Part shown: in pieces, positions 25,848 through 34,583 of the stretch
Position numbering within the stretch: position 1 is the stretch's first letter
Layout: each line of letters opens with the position of its first letter
DNA from: Desulfobulbaceae bacterium
Lineage (GTDB): Bacteria > Desulfobacterota > Desulfobulbia > Desulfobulbales > Desulfobulbaceae
Length of the DNA: 54,332 nt
NCBI GenBank assembly: GCA_024763055.1
Contig: JANTGH010000005.1
Location: 1-54,332, forward strand
Reading direction: 5' to 3'
The notes under the pieces: generated by a model
What the model was told of the DNA's origin: nothing
The model's input: the letters and a program-made list of their open reading frames with translations, nothing else
The model's database searches: none
Position numbers and translations under genes: made by a program

Positions 25848-27229
25848 TTCATTTGGCTGATTATCAGCTTATAATCATTGGCGGCGGTTTGTCCGGGTTG
25901 GCCGCCGGTATTCGTGCGGCCCGTTTTGGACTGCAAACCCTCATTCTCGAACAGCATTCCCTTCCCGGTGGTCTGAATTCCTATTATTTTCGTCACGGCC
26001 ATCTGTTAGAGACCGGTCTGCACGCAATGACCAATTTTGCTCAGGCTACGGACAAAAGGGCGCCGCTCAATCGTCTCTTTCGGCAGCTCAAGCTTTCCCG
26101 CAAGCGATTTGTCACCCGGGAGCAATTCAGTTCGGAAATTATCTTTCCTGAAAGCAGGTTGTGTTTTGCAAACGATCTTTCTCTGCTTGAGGCCGAGGTC
26201 GCCCGGGAATTTCCGGCAAGCAGTCAGGCCTTCCTCCGTCTTGTCCGCCGGATGAAAACCTTTGATCCCTTTGCTCCAGCTCCCTGGCGGTCCACCCGAA
26301 CCTTTCTCCATGAACAGTTAGACGATCCCCTGCTCGAGAATATGCTGCTGTTGCCGCTTATGGTCTATGGCAACAGTGAAGAGTACGATATGAACCTGGC
26401 CCAGTTTGCCATCATGTTCCGGGCTCTTTTCCTTGAGGGATTTTTTCGGCCGGAGAAAACTATTCGTGAATTTCTTGATCTTCTTGTCGGGCAATATCGT
26501 AATTTTGGCGGTGCATTGCGCTTCAACGTTGAAGTAGAGGAGATAGTCAGGGATAAGGACAGGGTCTCAGGCGTTCGGCTCTCCGGTGGTGAACTGCTGC
26601 GGGCCGAGGCAGTACTTTCCACCGTCGGCCTGCCGGGGACGGCAAAACTTTCCGGCTGGGCGCTTGATCCTGAGCAGTATACCGGCCGCATGAGTTTCAT
26701 GGAGACCATTTCCCTGCTTCCTGAATCATGCCGTTTAAGGATAAGGAGCAACCGGACCATTCTCTTTTACTCCATGAACGATGACTGGCAGTATAAACGT
26801 CCTTCTTCCTTGATTGAACCCTCCTGGGGGGTTATCTGTTTTCCTGAAAATTTTCACGGCATTGCCCCCAAGGAAACCTTTCAACTCAGGATTACCAATG
26901 CGGCTGATTATGATCGCTGGCGGCAACTTGATACCGCGGACTATGGGGCGGCAAAAGAGCGATGTTGTCACGCCTCTGCGGAGATGGTCGGGAAAATTGT
27001 TGGGAATTATGAACAGGACATTGTATATCAGGATAGTTTTACCCCGCTGACCATTGAGCGATATACCGGCAAGGGTGCGGGCGCGGTCTACGGCAGTCCG
27101 GTGAAAATAAAGGACGGATGTACCCCCTTGGAAAACCTTTATATTGCCGGCACTGATCAAGGCTACCTCGGTATAGTCGGTTCCATGCTCAGCGGGGTGA
27201 CGATTATCAATCAGCATCTGTTACGTTAA
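25844..27229 (+). CDS. phytoene desaturase / CrtISO-like FAD oxidoreductase 1
   Basis: A 461-residue flavoprotein of the phytoene dehydrogenase superfamily (COG1233-type). The dinucleotide motif is GGGLSG (13-18, in YQLIIIGGGLSGLAAG), followed by LPGGLNSYYFRHGH and the C-terminal FAD contact YIAGTDQGYLGIVGSMLSG. No ATG precedes the FAD motif, so it must begin at TTG: either 25844, overlapping the ACP stop (TTGA), or 25853. Known relatives desaturate, saturate or isomerise conjugated polyenes; several (CrtISO, RetSat) use the flavin without oxygen. The placement directly after ACP suggests an acyl-ACP substrate. There is no phytoene synthase nearby, so a carotenoid role is unlikely. Confidence 0.88.
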   Translation: MIHLADYQLIIIGGGLSGLAAGIRAARFGLQTLILEQHSLPGGLNSYYFRHGHLLETGLHAMTNFAQATDKRAPLNRLFRQLKLSRKRFVTREQFSSEIIFPESRLCFANDLSLLEAEVAREFPASSQAFLRLVRRMKTFDPFAPAPWRSTRTFLHEQLDDPLLENMLLLPLMVYGNSEEYDMNLAQFAIMFRALFLEGFFRPEKTIREFLDLLVGQYRNFGGALRFNVEVEEIVRDKDRVSGVRLSGGELLRAEAVLSTVGLPGTAKLSGWALDPEQYTGRMSFMETISLLPESCRLRIRSNRTILFYSMNDDWQYKRPSSLIEPSWGVICFPENFHGIAPKETFQLRITNAADYDRWRQLDTADYGAAKERCCHASAEMVGKIVGNYEQDIVYQDSFTPLTIERYTGKGAGAVYGSPVKIKDGCTPLENLYIAGTDQGYLGIVGSMLSGVTIINQHLLR

Positions 27230-27319
27230 ATACAGGATGAAGCCTGTCGTTGTTGCTGACATCGAAACAGGGTTTATTCGTGATTCAGGTAAGTTATCTC
27301 TACATGGTATTTGAATAGC

Positions 27320-28726
27320 ATGGCCTTTACTCCCTTGAAGGAAGTTCAAGATAAATATGATGTTGTTGTTATAGGCTCCGGGCTTGGTGGCCTGACCTGT
27401 GCCAACCGGCTGGCCCGGGCCGGACACTCGGTTTTGCTGCTGGAGCACCATATTCAACTCGGTGGTCTGGCCACCTGGTTTAAACGGGGCGGGCACATCT
27501 TTGATGTCTCCCTGCATGGTTTTCCCTACGGTATGGTCAAGACCTGCAGGAAATACTGGTCAAAGGCGATTCGTAACTCCATTGTTCAGCTTAAAAATAT
27601 CGTTTTTGACAATCCCCAGTTTTCGCTGACCACCACCTTTTCCAAGGATGATTTTGTCCGGTTGCTTGAGAATAAATTTGGCATAGCTCCATCCGTGGTT
27701 ACCGAATTTTTTCGCACCGTTGATGGGATGAATTTTTATGACGACCGTTCCATGACCACCCGTGAGCTGTTTGATCGTTTTTTCCCCGGCCGCACGGATG
27801 TGCACAGGCTGCTCATGGAGCCGATTACCTATGCCAACGGTTCAACCCTTGATGAACCGGCAATTACTTACGGCATTGTTTTTTCCAACTTTATGAACAA
27901 GGGGGTCTATACCTTTGAGGGGGGCACGGATAAGCTGATCGGAATGATGGCTGAAGAATTGCGGAAGAACGGGGCCACCATCTGCACCGGGGCAAAGGTC
28001 GATCGAATTGTGGTCGATCAGGGCAGAGTGCGCGGGGTAGAGGCCTGCGGTCGTATGATTGAGGCCTGCTCCGTGGTCTCTAATTCCGGCATCACCAACA
28101 CCATTGACAACCTGGTCGGTCGGGACATATTTTCCGACGATTTTCTTTCCCGTTTTGATAAGGTACAGGTGAATAATTCCAGCTGTCAGGTCTATTTCGG
28201 TATTCGCAAAGGGGATTCTTTTGTCGATGTCGGCGACTTGCTCTTTACCTCGACCGCCGGGCAGTTTTCTTCGGAAGAAATGCGTAAGATGGACACCAAA
28301 AGCCGGACCTTTTCCGTTTACTACCCGAAAACCCGGCCCGAGCACCCCGATTATACGGTGGTGGCTTCCATGAATGCCAATTACGAGGATTGGGCGGAAC
28401 TGGATGACGAGCTATACGCACGAGAGAAAGAGGCCATGGTGGAGCGTTGTTTTGTCGATCTCGAGCGGTATATTCCAGGCATTCGTGATAAGGTGGATAC
28501 CATCGAGTCCGCCACGCCGAAAACCTTTAACCGCTATACCCTGCACACCCGGGGAACATCTTTCGGCACCAAGTTCGAAGGCCTTGATATATCACGCAGT
28601 ATTTTCAAGGAGATTCCCGGCCTTTTTCATGTTGGTTCGGTGGGTATAATAATGAGCGGCTGGCTTGGAGCGATTAATTACGGCGTTATTGTTGCCAATG
28701 ATGTGGACGCCTATGTGAGAAGCTGA
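27320..28726 (+). CDS. phytoene desaturase / CrtISO-like FAD oxidoreductase 2
   Basis: A second flavoprotein of the same superfamily, 468 residues from ATG 27320, with GSGLGG (19-24), LGGLATWFKRGGHIFD and the C-terminal FAD contact FHVGSVGIIMSGWLGAINYG. It resembles the first enzyme in architecture but is not a recent duplicate: few stretches outside the FAD motifs match. The gene ends 2 bases before fabG, so it is in the same transcript. Two different family members side by side recall the paired desaturase/isomerase enzymes of carotenoid pathways; here they more likely introduce or rearrange double bonds on an ACP-bound chain. No clear Shine-Dalgarno is visible; the 90-base gap before it holds no gene. 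Confidence 0.88.
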   Translation: MAFTPLKEVQDKYDVVVIGSGLGGLTCANRLARAGHSVLLLEHHIQLGGLATWFKRGGHIFDVSLHGFPYGMVKTCRKYWSKAIRNSIVQLKNIVFDNPQFSLTTTFSKDDFVRLLENKFGIAPSVVTEFFRTVDGMNFYDDRSMTTRELFDRFFPGRTDVHRLLMEPITYANGSTLDEPAITYGIVFSNFMNKGVYTFEGGTDKLIGMMAEELRKNGATICTGAKVDRIVVDQGRVRGVEACGRMIEACSVVSNSGITNTIDNLVGRDIFSDDFLSRFDKVQVNNSSCQVYFGIRKGDSFVDVGDLLFTSTAGQFSSEEMRKMDTKSRTFSVYYPKTRPEHPDYTVVASMNANYEDWAELDDELYAREKEAMVERCFVDLERYIPGIRDKVDTIESATPKTFNRYTLHTRGTSFGTKFEGLDISRSIFKEIPGLFHVGSVGIIMSGWLGAINYGVIVANDVDAYVRS

Positions 28727-28728
28727 TC

Positions 28729-29463
28729 ATGACTGATTTTTCTGGACAGAAGGCGATTGTTACCGGAGCGACCCGTGGTATTGGTCGGGCGGTTGCCGAG
28801 GCCCTGCTTGAGCATGGGGCTACGGTGATCGGCGTCTATGGAGGCAATGAAAAAGCGGCCGCGGAGTTTCAGTCTGTTTTCACTGATGATCAATTGCAGA
28901 TGCATAAGGTGGATGTCAGTGATTATTCGGCGGTGGAGGCCCTGTACGGCCGTGTGGAAGAGCAATTTGACTCCCTTGATATTCTTATTAACTGCGCAGG
29001 CATCCGTCGGGACGGGGCTCTGGCCATGATGAAGGAAGAGGACTGGCGACGGGTGATTGATGTTAATCTTACCGGCGGCTATACCTTGGCCAAGTTTGCC
29101 GTCCAGCTTATGATGAAACAAAAATACGGCCGGATTGTTTTCATAACCTCGCCCATGGGGCATCTCGGCTTTGCCGGTCAAACCAATTATGCCGCTTCCA
29201 AAGCCGGTCAGGTGGGAATGATGAAATCCCTGTCCAAGGAGGTGGCGAAACGAAAAATCACGGTCAATTGTGTTTCGCCCGGTTTTATTGACACGGATTT
29301 TCTCCACGGGTTGACCGAGGCTCAGATGAAAGAGTATAAGAAAATGGTTCCGGTTAGACGATTCGGCACCCCGGACGAAGTTGCCGAGGCGGTTCTTTTT
29401 TTGGCGGGAAAAAGGGCCGGTTATATTAACGGCAGTGTCCTTGAGATCACCGGTGGTTTATGA
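28729..29463 (+). CDS. 3-oxoacyl-ACP reductase (FabG-like)
   Basis: A 244-residue short-chain dehydrogenase that reduces the 3-keto group with NADPH. The cofactor motif is TGATRGIG (12-19), and the catalytic set is Asn113, Ser141, Tyr154 and Lys158 (NYAASK). It follows the second FAD oxidoreductase by 2 bases, and its stop overlaps the next gene's start (ATGA). With the neighbouring KAS, ACP and dehydratase it completes most of an elongation cycle separate from housekeeping fatty-acid synthesis. Confidence 0.93.
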   Translation: MTDFSGQKAIVTGATRGIGRAVAEALLEHGATVIGVYGGNEKAAAEFQSVFTDDQLQMHKVDVSDYSAVEALYGRVEEQFDSLDILINCAGIRRDGALAMMKEEDWRRVIDVNLTGGYTLAKFAVQLMMKQKYGRIVFITSPMGHLGFAGQTNYAASKAGQVGMMKSLSKEVAKRKITVNCVSPGFIDTDFLHGLTEAQMKEYKKMVPVRRFGTPDEVAEAVLFLAGKRAGYINGSVLEITGGL

Positions 29464-29912
29464 CGGCTTCTCCGGAGCATGAATTTATAACAAGAAAAAT
29501 TCCGCACCGGCCACCGTTTCTCTGGTTGGACAGGGTTGTGGAACTCACTGATCAGCGGGTCCGGGCGGAAAAATTCCTTGACCCGGAGCTGGAGCTATTT
29601 AGTGGCCATTACCCGGATTATCCATTGATGCCCGGTGTCCTGCTCTGTGAGGCGGTGTTTCAGGCAGGCGCCCTGTTGATTGCCGAACAGTCGACCCGGG
29701 CGGGTCTGATTGCCGGAGTACCGGTTCTGGCCAGGATACAAGGGGCAAAGTTCAAGCGAGAGGTCCGGCCTGGAGAAACTATTGCCATTGAGGCGAGGAT
29801 CAAGGAAAAAATCGGGCCGGCCTGGTTTCTTAAGGGGACGGTGCGAGTACGGGAAAAGGTTGCCGTGCAGGTCGAGTTTTCCTGTGCTGTGAAAGAAGCA
29901 AATTATGGATAG
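29460..29912 (+). CDS. 3-hydroxyacyl-ACP dehydratase (FabZ-like)
   Basis: A 150-residue hot-dog-fold dehydratase. The catalytic pair is His50 ([13 protein letters not shown]) and Glu64 ([10 protein letters not shown]), the FabZ pattern. It removes water from 3-hydroxyacyl-ACP to give trans-2-enoyl-ACP. Nothing marks it as a FabA-type isomerase. The start overlaps the fabG stop by four bases, and 14 bases separate it from the FabI-like gene. The length is that of FabZ. Confidence 0.93.
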   Translation: MTASPEHEFITRKIPHRPPFLWLDRVVELTDQRVRAEKFLDPELELFSGHYPDYPLMPGVLLCEAVFQAGALLIAEQSTRAGLIAGVPVLARIQGAKFKREVRPGETIAIEARIKEKIGPAWFLKGTVRVREKVAVQVEFSCAVKEANYG

Positions 29913-29926
29913 CGTCTGGTGGGACA

Positions 29927-30727
29927 ATGGATTTTTTAGCACTTGACGGCAAAAAAATTATTGTTTTCGGACTTGCCAATAAAAAGTCCGTGGCCTGCGC
30001 CATTGGCAGAGTCCTGATTGATGCCGGTGCCGAGGTTGTCCATGTGGTGCGCTCGGAGAAGAGGGCGCATACCGCTCGTAAACTCTTTCCTGACCATCCG
30101 GTCTTTACCTGTGATGTGGAGGAAGAGGGCAATATTATCCGGGTCAGGGACGAGATTGCGGCCAATGTCGGCGGCCCTATTGCCGGATTAGTACATTCCA
30201 TAGCCTTTGCCAATTATTCAGAAGGCATAAGGCCGTTTCATGAGACCTTGAAAGGAGATTTTCTGCAGGCCCTGGATATTTCCTGCTTTTCTCTGATATC
30301 GATCTGTAATCATTTTAAAGGATTGTTGGCAAAAGACGCTTCCGTGGTTACTATTTCCATATCCACCACGAAGATGGCGGCGGAAAATTATGGGTACATG
30401 GCTCCGATCAAGGCGGCCCTGGAGTCTTCGCTCTGCTTTTTAGCCAAGGGCTTTTCCGCTTTTTCGCAGGTTCGTTTCAACGCGGTCTGCCCCAGTTTGC
30501 TCAAGACCTCGGCTTCCGCCGGAATCCCGGGGTATGTCGATTCGTATCTCTACGCGGAACAGGCCATTTTGCGTAAAAAAGCCTTGAAAACAATTGAAGC
30601 GGCCAACGTGGCTGCTTTTCTTCTTTCTTCCCGATCCTCCGGTATTACCGGCCAATGTCTGGTGGTGGATGCGGGTATGGGGTTTAATTATTTTGATCGG
30701 GACATTGTTGCCGGGGTTGTGGGATAG
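29927..30727 (+). CDS. enoyl-ACP reductase-like SDR (FabI-like, atypical active site)
   Basis: A 266-residue short-chain dehydrogenase closest in layout to FabI: cofactor region [17 protein letters not shown], the VHSIAFAN stretch, and [13 protein letters not shown] with the catalytic Tyr and Lys seven residues apart. In E. coli FabI a second Tyr (Tyr146) stands ten residues before the main Tyr156. Here that position is Ile within [13 protein letters not shown], so the enzyme may be slow, altered or specialised. An enoyl reductase that skips some cycles would leave double bonds in the chain. It is co-transcribed with fabZ (14 bases) and the DUF1232 gene (1 base). Confidence 0.85.
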   Translation: MDFLALDGKKIIVFGLANKKSVACAIGRVLIDAGAEVVHVVRSEKRAHTARKLFPDHPVFTCDVEEEGNIIRVRDEIAANVGGPIAGLVHSIAFANYSEGIRPFHETLKGDFLQALDISCFSLISICNHFKGLLAKDASVVTISISTTKMAAENYGYMAPIKAALESSLCFLAKGFSAFSQVRFNAVCPSLLKTSASAGIPGYVDSYLYAEQAILRKKALKTIEAANVAAFLLSSRSSGITGQCLVVDAGMGFNYFDRDIVAGVVG

Positions 30728-30728
30728 A

Positions 30729-30968
30729 ATGATGGAAACGTTTTTTCCCCGGATTGTGGGCATGGTCCGTCATGCTGTAGCGGTTTTTTTTGCCCGTGAG
30801 ACTCCACTCTATGTCAAGCTGCTTCTTGGTACCGGCCTGCTGTACATCCTTTCTCCTTATGATTTGATTCCTGAATGGGTTCCTGTAGTCGGCGTGCTTG
30901 ATGATTTCGCCCTGGCCGCCCTGCTGATTAGCTGGGCGGCCGGATTTCGCCTGCCGGACAGGCATTGA
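30729..30968 (+). CDS. DUF1232 small membrane protein
   Basis: A 79-residue YkvA-like protein with the family signature YDLIPEWVPVVGVLDDFALAALL flanked by hydrophobic helices (about residues 27-44 and 50-70). I start at ATG 30729, one base after the FabI-like stop, because longer frames run back into that gene. Its function is unknown. Placement between the fatty-acid and Ole halves suggests a membrane anchoring or product-handling role, but this is only context. The 65 bases to oleA contain a small hairpin (TTACC/GGTAA, 30969-30983) and no gene. Confidence 0.85.
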   Translation: MMETFFPRIVGMVRHAVAVFFARETPLYVKLLLGTGLLYILSPYDLIPEWVPVVGVLDDFALAALLISWAAGFRLPDRH

Positions 30969-31033
30969 TTACCGAACAGGTAATAATGATTATGGAATTT
31001 TTTGTTGGATTGTAACCCTGACCCCTGGATTTT

Positions 31034-32068
31034 ATGCAATATTCCCGAGTTTGCCTGCAGAGCTTCGGTTATGAACTGCCGCCGGTCGTGTTGAGCTCAG
31101 ACGAGCTGGAAAAGCGGCTTGCCCCTGTCTATGAGCGGTTGAAGCTTCCCGCAGGCCGCCTGGAGCTGATGACCGGCATCAAGAGCCGCAGGTTCTGGGA
31201 ACCCGGGACAAGGCCAAGTCAGGGTGCTGTGCAGGCAGGGAAAAAGGCACTGGAACGCTCTAAAATTTCGCGAAAAGATATTGGCTGTCTGCTCTTTACC
31301 TCGGTCAGCCGTGATATGATGGAGCCTGCCACGGCGGCCTTTGTTCATCGCGGTCTGGATCTGCCCGCAAAATGTCATATTTTTGATATCTCCAACGCCT
31401 GCCTTGGTTTTCTCAACGGGATGATAACACTGGCCAATATGATCGAACTCGGTCAGGTTAAAAGTGGCTTGATTGTGGCCGGAGAAACAGCTGAGAATTT
31501 GCTGGAATCAACCCTTGCCCATATGCTTTCCGACCTGCGTTTAACCCGGAAGAGCATCAAACCGCTTTTCGCCTCCCTGACCATAGGATCAGGAGCTGTG
31601 GCATTGGTGATGACAGACAGAGCGTTTTATGCGTCGGACCATATACTGGTCGGCGGCAGCTGCCGGGCTCATACTAATTATACGGACCTCTGTCAGGGCG
31701 GACGGAACGCGGAGCAGGGCACCCTGATGTCCACGGATTCCGAATTACTGCTGGAAAAGGGTGTGCAGGTCGCGGCCCGGTGTTGGCATAATTTTCAGCA
31801 GTCACTCGGATGGACTGCAGAGTGCATTGACCGTTTTTTTTGTCACCAGGTGGGGCGGGCCCATGCCCAGCTTTTGTTTGAACGATTGCGGCTTGATGAA
31901 CAAAAGAATTTTGAGACCTTGCCCGTCCTCGGCAACGTCGGCTCGGTTTCCGCCCCCATAACCATGGCCATAGGGATCGAGCAGGGGGCCCTTAAGCCGG
32001 GCCAACGGGGAGCGATTCTGGGAATCGGTTCCGGCATTAACTCACTGATGTTAGGGGTTGACTGGTGA
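31034..32068 (+). CDS. oleA: OleA, head-to-head acyl condensing enzyme
   Basis: A thiolase-superfamily enzyme that joins two fatty acyl groups (as CoA thioesters in characterised systems) into a beta-keto acid. The 344 residues carry all expected catalytic groups: Cys123 (DISNACLGF), His271 (CHQVGRAH) and Asn301 (LGNVGSVSAP). Glu97, in DMMEPATAAFVH, matches the glutamate that OleA donates across the dimer interface. That glutamate and the following OleBCD genes separate it from the similar FabH. Its stop overlaps the oleB start (GTGA). Its acyl supply is probably the fatty-acid module directly upstream. Confidence 0.92.
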   Translation: MQYSRVCLQSFGYELPPVVLSSDELEKRLAPVYERLKLPAGRLELMTGIKSRRFWEPGTRPSQGAVQAGKKALERSKISRKDIGCLLFTSVSRDMMEPATAAFVHRGLDLPAKCHIFDISNACLGFLNGMITLANMIELGQVKSGLIVAGETAENLLESTLAHMLSDLRLTRKSIKPLFASLTIGSGAVALVMTDRAFYASDHILVGGSCRAHTNYTDLCQGGRNAEQGTLMSTDSELLLEKGVQVAARCWHNFQQSLGWTAECIDRFFCHQVGRAHAQLLFERLRLDEQKNFETLPVLGNVGSVSAPITMAIGIEQGALKPGQRGAILGIGSGINSLMLGVDW

Positions 32069-32931
32069 CGGGTTCCCTCTATCAGTATCCGTTTGTTCCG
32101 AAAAGTTTTTCCGTTGGTCCGCACCACCTTTCTTATGTTGATGAAGGAGAGGGCCCAGCCGTGGTCATGGTGCATGGGAATCCCTCCTGGTCGTATCTGT
32201 ATAGAAACCTGATTACCGCGCTTAAAGGCGAATACCGATGTCTGGCACCGGACCATCTTGGCTGCGGCTTGTCCGATAAACCGCAGAATTACCCTTACCG
32301 TCTACGCAATCATATTAAGAACCTGGAGCAACTGCTTGATCATCTGCGGGTTGAGCGCTGCGTACTTGTGGTCCATGATTGGGGTGGGGCCATTGGCATG
32401 GGTTGGGCAGGCGCGCATTCCGAGCGGATTAAAGGCATCGTGGCGCTTAATACCGCTGCCTTTTTGTCCCGCCGCCTTCCGTTTAGGATAGCGGTCTGCC
32501 GCTGGCCGCTGCTTGGCGCGTTCTTGGTGCGTGGATTGAACGGATTTGCCGGTGCGGCCACCTCCATGGCTGTTCATTACAGGATGGATGAGAGGATAAA
32601 GGCGGGATTCCTTGCCCCTTATGACAGCTGGAAAAATCGGGTGGCCATTCATCGTTTTGTTCAGGACATTCCCATGCGGGAAGATCATCCATCCCGGCAG
32701 GCCCTGAAATCAGTTACGTCATCTCTCGGTCGGTTGCGTGACAAGCCGATGCTGGTTCTCTGGGGTGGTCGGGATTTTTGTTTTAACCGCTTGTTTTATG
32801 ATGAGTGGTGTCAGCGGTTTCCCAGGGCCAGGACCCATTATTTTGAAGACGGTGGCCATTATGTACTGGAAGATATTTTCCCCAGAGCAATGGAACGGAT
32901 AGCTCCCTTTTTGAAAAGTTGTTATGGATGA
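32065..32931 (+). CDS. oleB: OleB, beta-lactone decarboxylase (alpha/beta hydrolase)
   Basis: A 288-residue alpha/beta hydrolase of the haloalkane-dehalogenase type that decarboxylates the cis-beta-lactone made by OleC, giving a cis-olefin. The nucleophile is Asp105 (VVHDWGGAIG), the oxyanion/halide-site Asn and Trp are in HGNPSWSYLYR, and the base His is in DGGHYVLED. GTG 32065 overlaps the oleA stop, and the gene overlaps oleC by 8 bases. In some bacteria oleB and oleC are fused; here they are separate. Confidence 0.92.
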   Translation: MTGSLYQYPFVPKSFSVGPHHLSYVDEGEGPAVVMVHGNPSWSYLYRNLITALKGEYRCLAPDHLGCGLSDKPQNYPYRLRNHIKNLEQLLDHLRVERCVLVVHDWGGAIGMGWAGAHSERIKGIVALNTAAFLSRRLPFRIAVCRWPLLGAFLVRGLNGFAGAATSMAVHYRMDERIKAGFLAPYDSWKNRVAIHRFVQDIPMREDHPSRQALKSVTSSLGRLRDKPMLVLWGGRDFCFNRLFYDEWCQRFPRARTHYFEDGGHYVLEDIFPRAMERIAPFLKSCYG

Positions 32932-34558
32932 TTGTAATATAGCCGCAGTCTTGGGCCGCGTTGCAGCGGAACGGGGAGATGAAGCCGCTCTGGTCGTCAA
33001 GAAAAGGCGCGGATACCGGAGATACAGTTTTCGCGAATTGAATTTCAATCGACAGGATTTTGCCGCCCGCCTGATTTGTGCCGGTATTGGTTCCGGAGAC
33101 CGGGTAATGCTCATGGTCCGTCCCTCCATGGAGTTTATCTGTCTTACCTTTGCCTTGTTTTCCATCGGGGCCGTGGTCATCCTTATTGATCCCGGCATGG
33201 GGTACCGTAATCTCCTGCGCTGTATCCAATCGGTCAAACCCGACATTCTCATTGGTATTCCCAAGGCTGTGCTGTTCAGTCGGTTGTTTCCCAGGCCCTT
33301 TGCCACCGTGCGCAAGCGGATTTGTGTCGGTCGAGGTTTCGGCGTCCTGGGAGAATCTCTGGCAGTTCTGAAACCTGCGATGAAGGGGCAGGATTTCGCA
33401 GCGGCAACTGATGACCTGGCGGCTATTATTTTTACTACCGGTTCCACCGGGCCGCCCAAAGGAGTGCAGTATACGCATGGTATCTTTCACGCTCAGCTGC
33501 ATCTCATTAAGGAGTACTACGGGATTGGGCCCGGAGAAGTTGATCAACCGGCCTTTCCGTTGTTTGCCCTTTTTTCCACGGCGCTCGGCGCATGTGCAGT
33601 TATACCGGACATGGATCCAAGCAGGCCGGCGAAGGTCAATCCGCAAAGGTTTATTCGCAGTCTCATGGATGAAAAGGTGACCTATTCGTTCGGCAGTCCG
33701 GCGATCTGGAATGTGGTCAGCCGGTATTGCCTGGATAAGCGTATCACCCTGCCCGTTAAAAAAATTCTGATGGCCGGCGCCCCGGTTCCCGGGGAACTGG
33801 TGGAGCGGCTTGCGAAAATCATTCCGACGGATGGTGAGATTCATACTCCCTATGGGGCAACGGAAAGCCTGCCCATTGCCTCCATAAACGGCCGTGAGAT
33901 AGTGAGAGATTGCTGGCCGTTGACCGGCAGGGGGAGAGGGGTATGCGTGGGCAGGCCGTTGCCGGATATAACAATAACAATTATTCGTCCGGTTGAGGGA
34001 CCGATTGGTGACTGGCAACAGGCGAGAGAACTCGATTCCGGGGAGATCGGCGAGATAGTGGTTAAGGGACCGGTGGTCACACGGGCTTACGATCATAATC
34101 CGGCTGAAACGCAAATGGCCAAGATAACTGACGGCGATTCTTTCCGGCACCGAATGGGGGATATGGGTTACTTTGATACCTCGGGTCGCCTCTGGTTCTG
34201 CGGTCGTAAGGCGCATGTCGTCCACACTGCGGACGGACCGATGTATTCCATCTGTTGTGAGGGTATCTTTAATACCCATCCGCAGGTGGTACGCTCCGCC
34301 CTGGTTGGAGTGGGAGAAGCGGGAGCGCAGAAACCGGTCCTGCTGGTAGAAAAAGTGGCTGGAATGGATGAATCCACCCTGATTTCCCAGCTAAGGGACC
34401 TGGCGGGACAGCATGAATTAACGCGGAGTATTGCAACCTTTTTCGTGCATCCTGGGTTTCCGGTGGATATTCGACATAATGCCAAGATTTTTCGAGAAAA
34501 ACTTGCGCTTTGGGCCGAGAAAAAATTGCAGGGGCACTCCTGCCGGGACGGGCTCTGA
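32924..34558 (+). CDS. oleC: OleC, beta-lactone synthetase (AMP-dependent)
   Basis: A 544-residue ANL-superfamily enzyme that uses ATP to convert a beta-hydroxy acid into a beta-lactone. Core motifs are TTGSTGPPKG (171-180) and TPYGATES (308-315); the C-terminal lid region WFCGRKAHVVHT replaces the usual GRxKD with GRKAH, a difference I regard as fitting OleC rather than acyl-CoA ligase. The start lies inside the oleB end. A long open frame on the opposite strand is a shadow. It acts between OleD and OleB. Confidence 0.9.
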   Translation: MDDCNIAAVLGRVAAERGDEAALVVKKRRGYRRYSFRELNFNRQDFAARLICAGIGSGDRVMLMVRPSMEFICLTFALFSIGAVVILIDPGMGYRNLLRCIQSVKPDILIGIPKAVLFSRLFPRPFATVRKRICVGRGFGVLGESLAVLKPAMKGQDFAAATDDLAAIIFTTGSTGPPKGVQYTHGIFHAQLHLIKEYYGIGPGEVDQPAFPLFALFSTALGACAVIPDMDPSRPAKVNPQRFIRSLMDEKVTYSFGSPAIWNVVSRYCLDKRITLPVKKILMAGAPVPGELVERLAKIIPTDGEIHTPYGATESLPIASINGREIVRDCWPLTGRGRGVCVGRPLPDITITIIRPVEGPIGDWQQARELDSGEIGEIVVKGPVVTRAYDHNPAETQMAKITDGDSFRHRMGDMGYFDTSGRLWFCGRKAHVVHTADGPMYSICCEGIFNTHPQVVRSALVGVGEAGAQKPVLLVEKVAGMDESTLISQLRDLAGQHELTRSIATFFVHPGFPVDIRHNAKIFREKLALWAEKKLQGHSCRDGL

Positions 34559-34583
34559 TGATGAGTACTTTCGTGGAGGTGTC

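Noticed and set aside
25844-28726. Carotenoid biosynthesis genes
   Set aside because: Only the desaturase-type flavoproteins are present; there is no phytoene synthase, cyclase or isoprenoid gene, and the operon is a fatty-acid one.
24251-30727. Aryl polyene biosynthesis cluster
   Set aside because: Ketosynthase, ACP, reductase and dehydratase are shared features, but the aryl-specific ligase, acyltransferases and lipid carriers are absent, and OleABCD plus CrtI-like flavoproteins point elsewhere.
31034-32068. FabH (KAS III) for starting fatty-acid synthesis
   Set aside because: The cross-dimer glutamate context (EPATAAFVH) and the oleBCD genes immediately downstream identify it as OleA.
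32783-34279. 498-codon open frame on the minus strand opposite oleC
   Set aside because: The plus strand encodes OleC with intact motifs and tight coupling to oleB; the antisense frame is an artefact of codon use.
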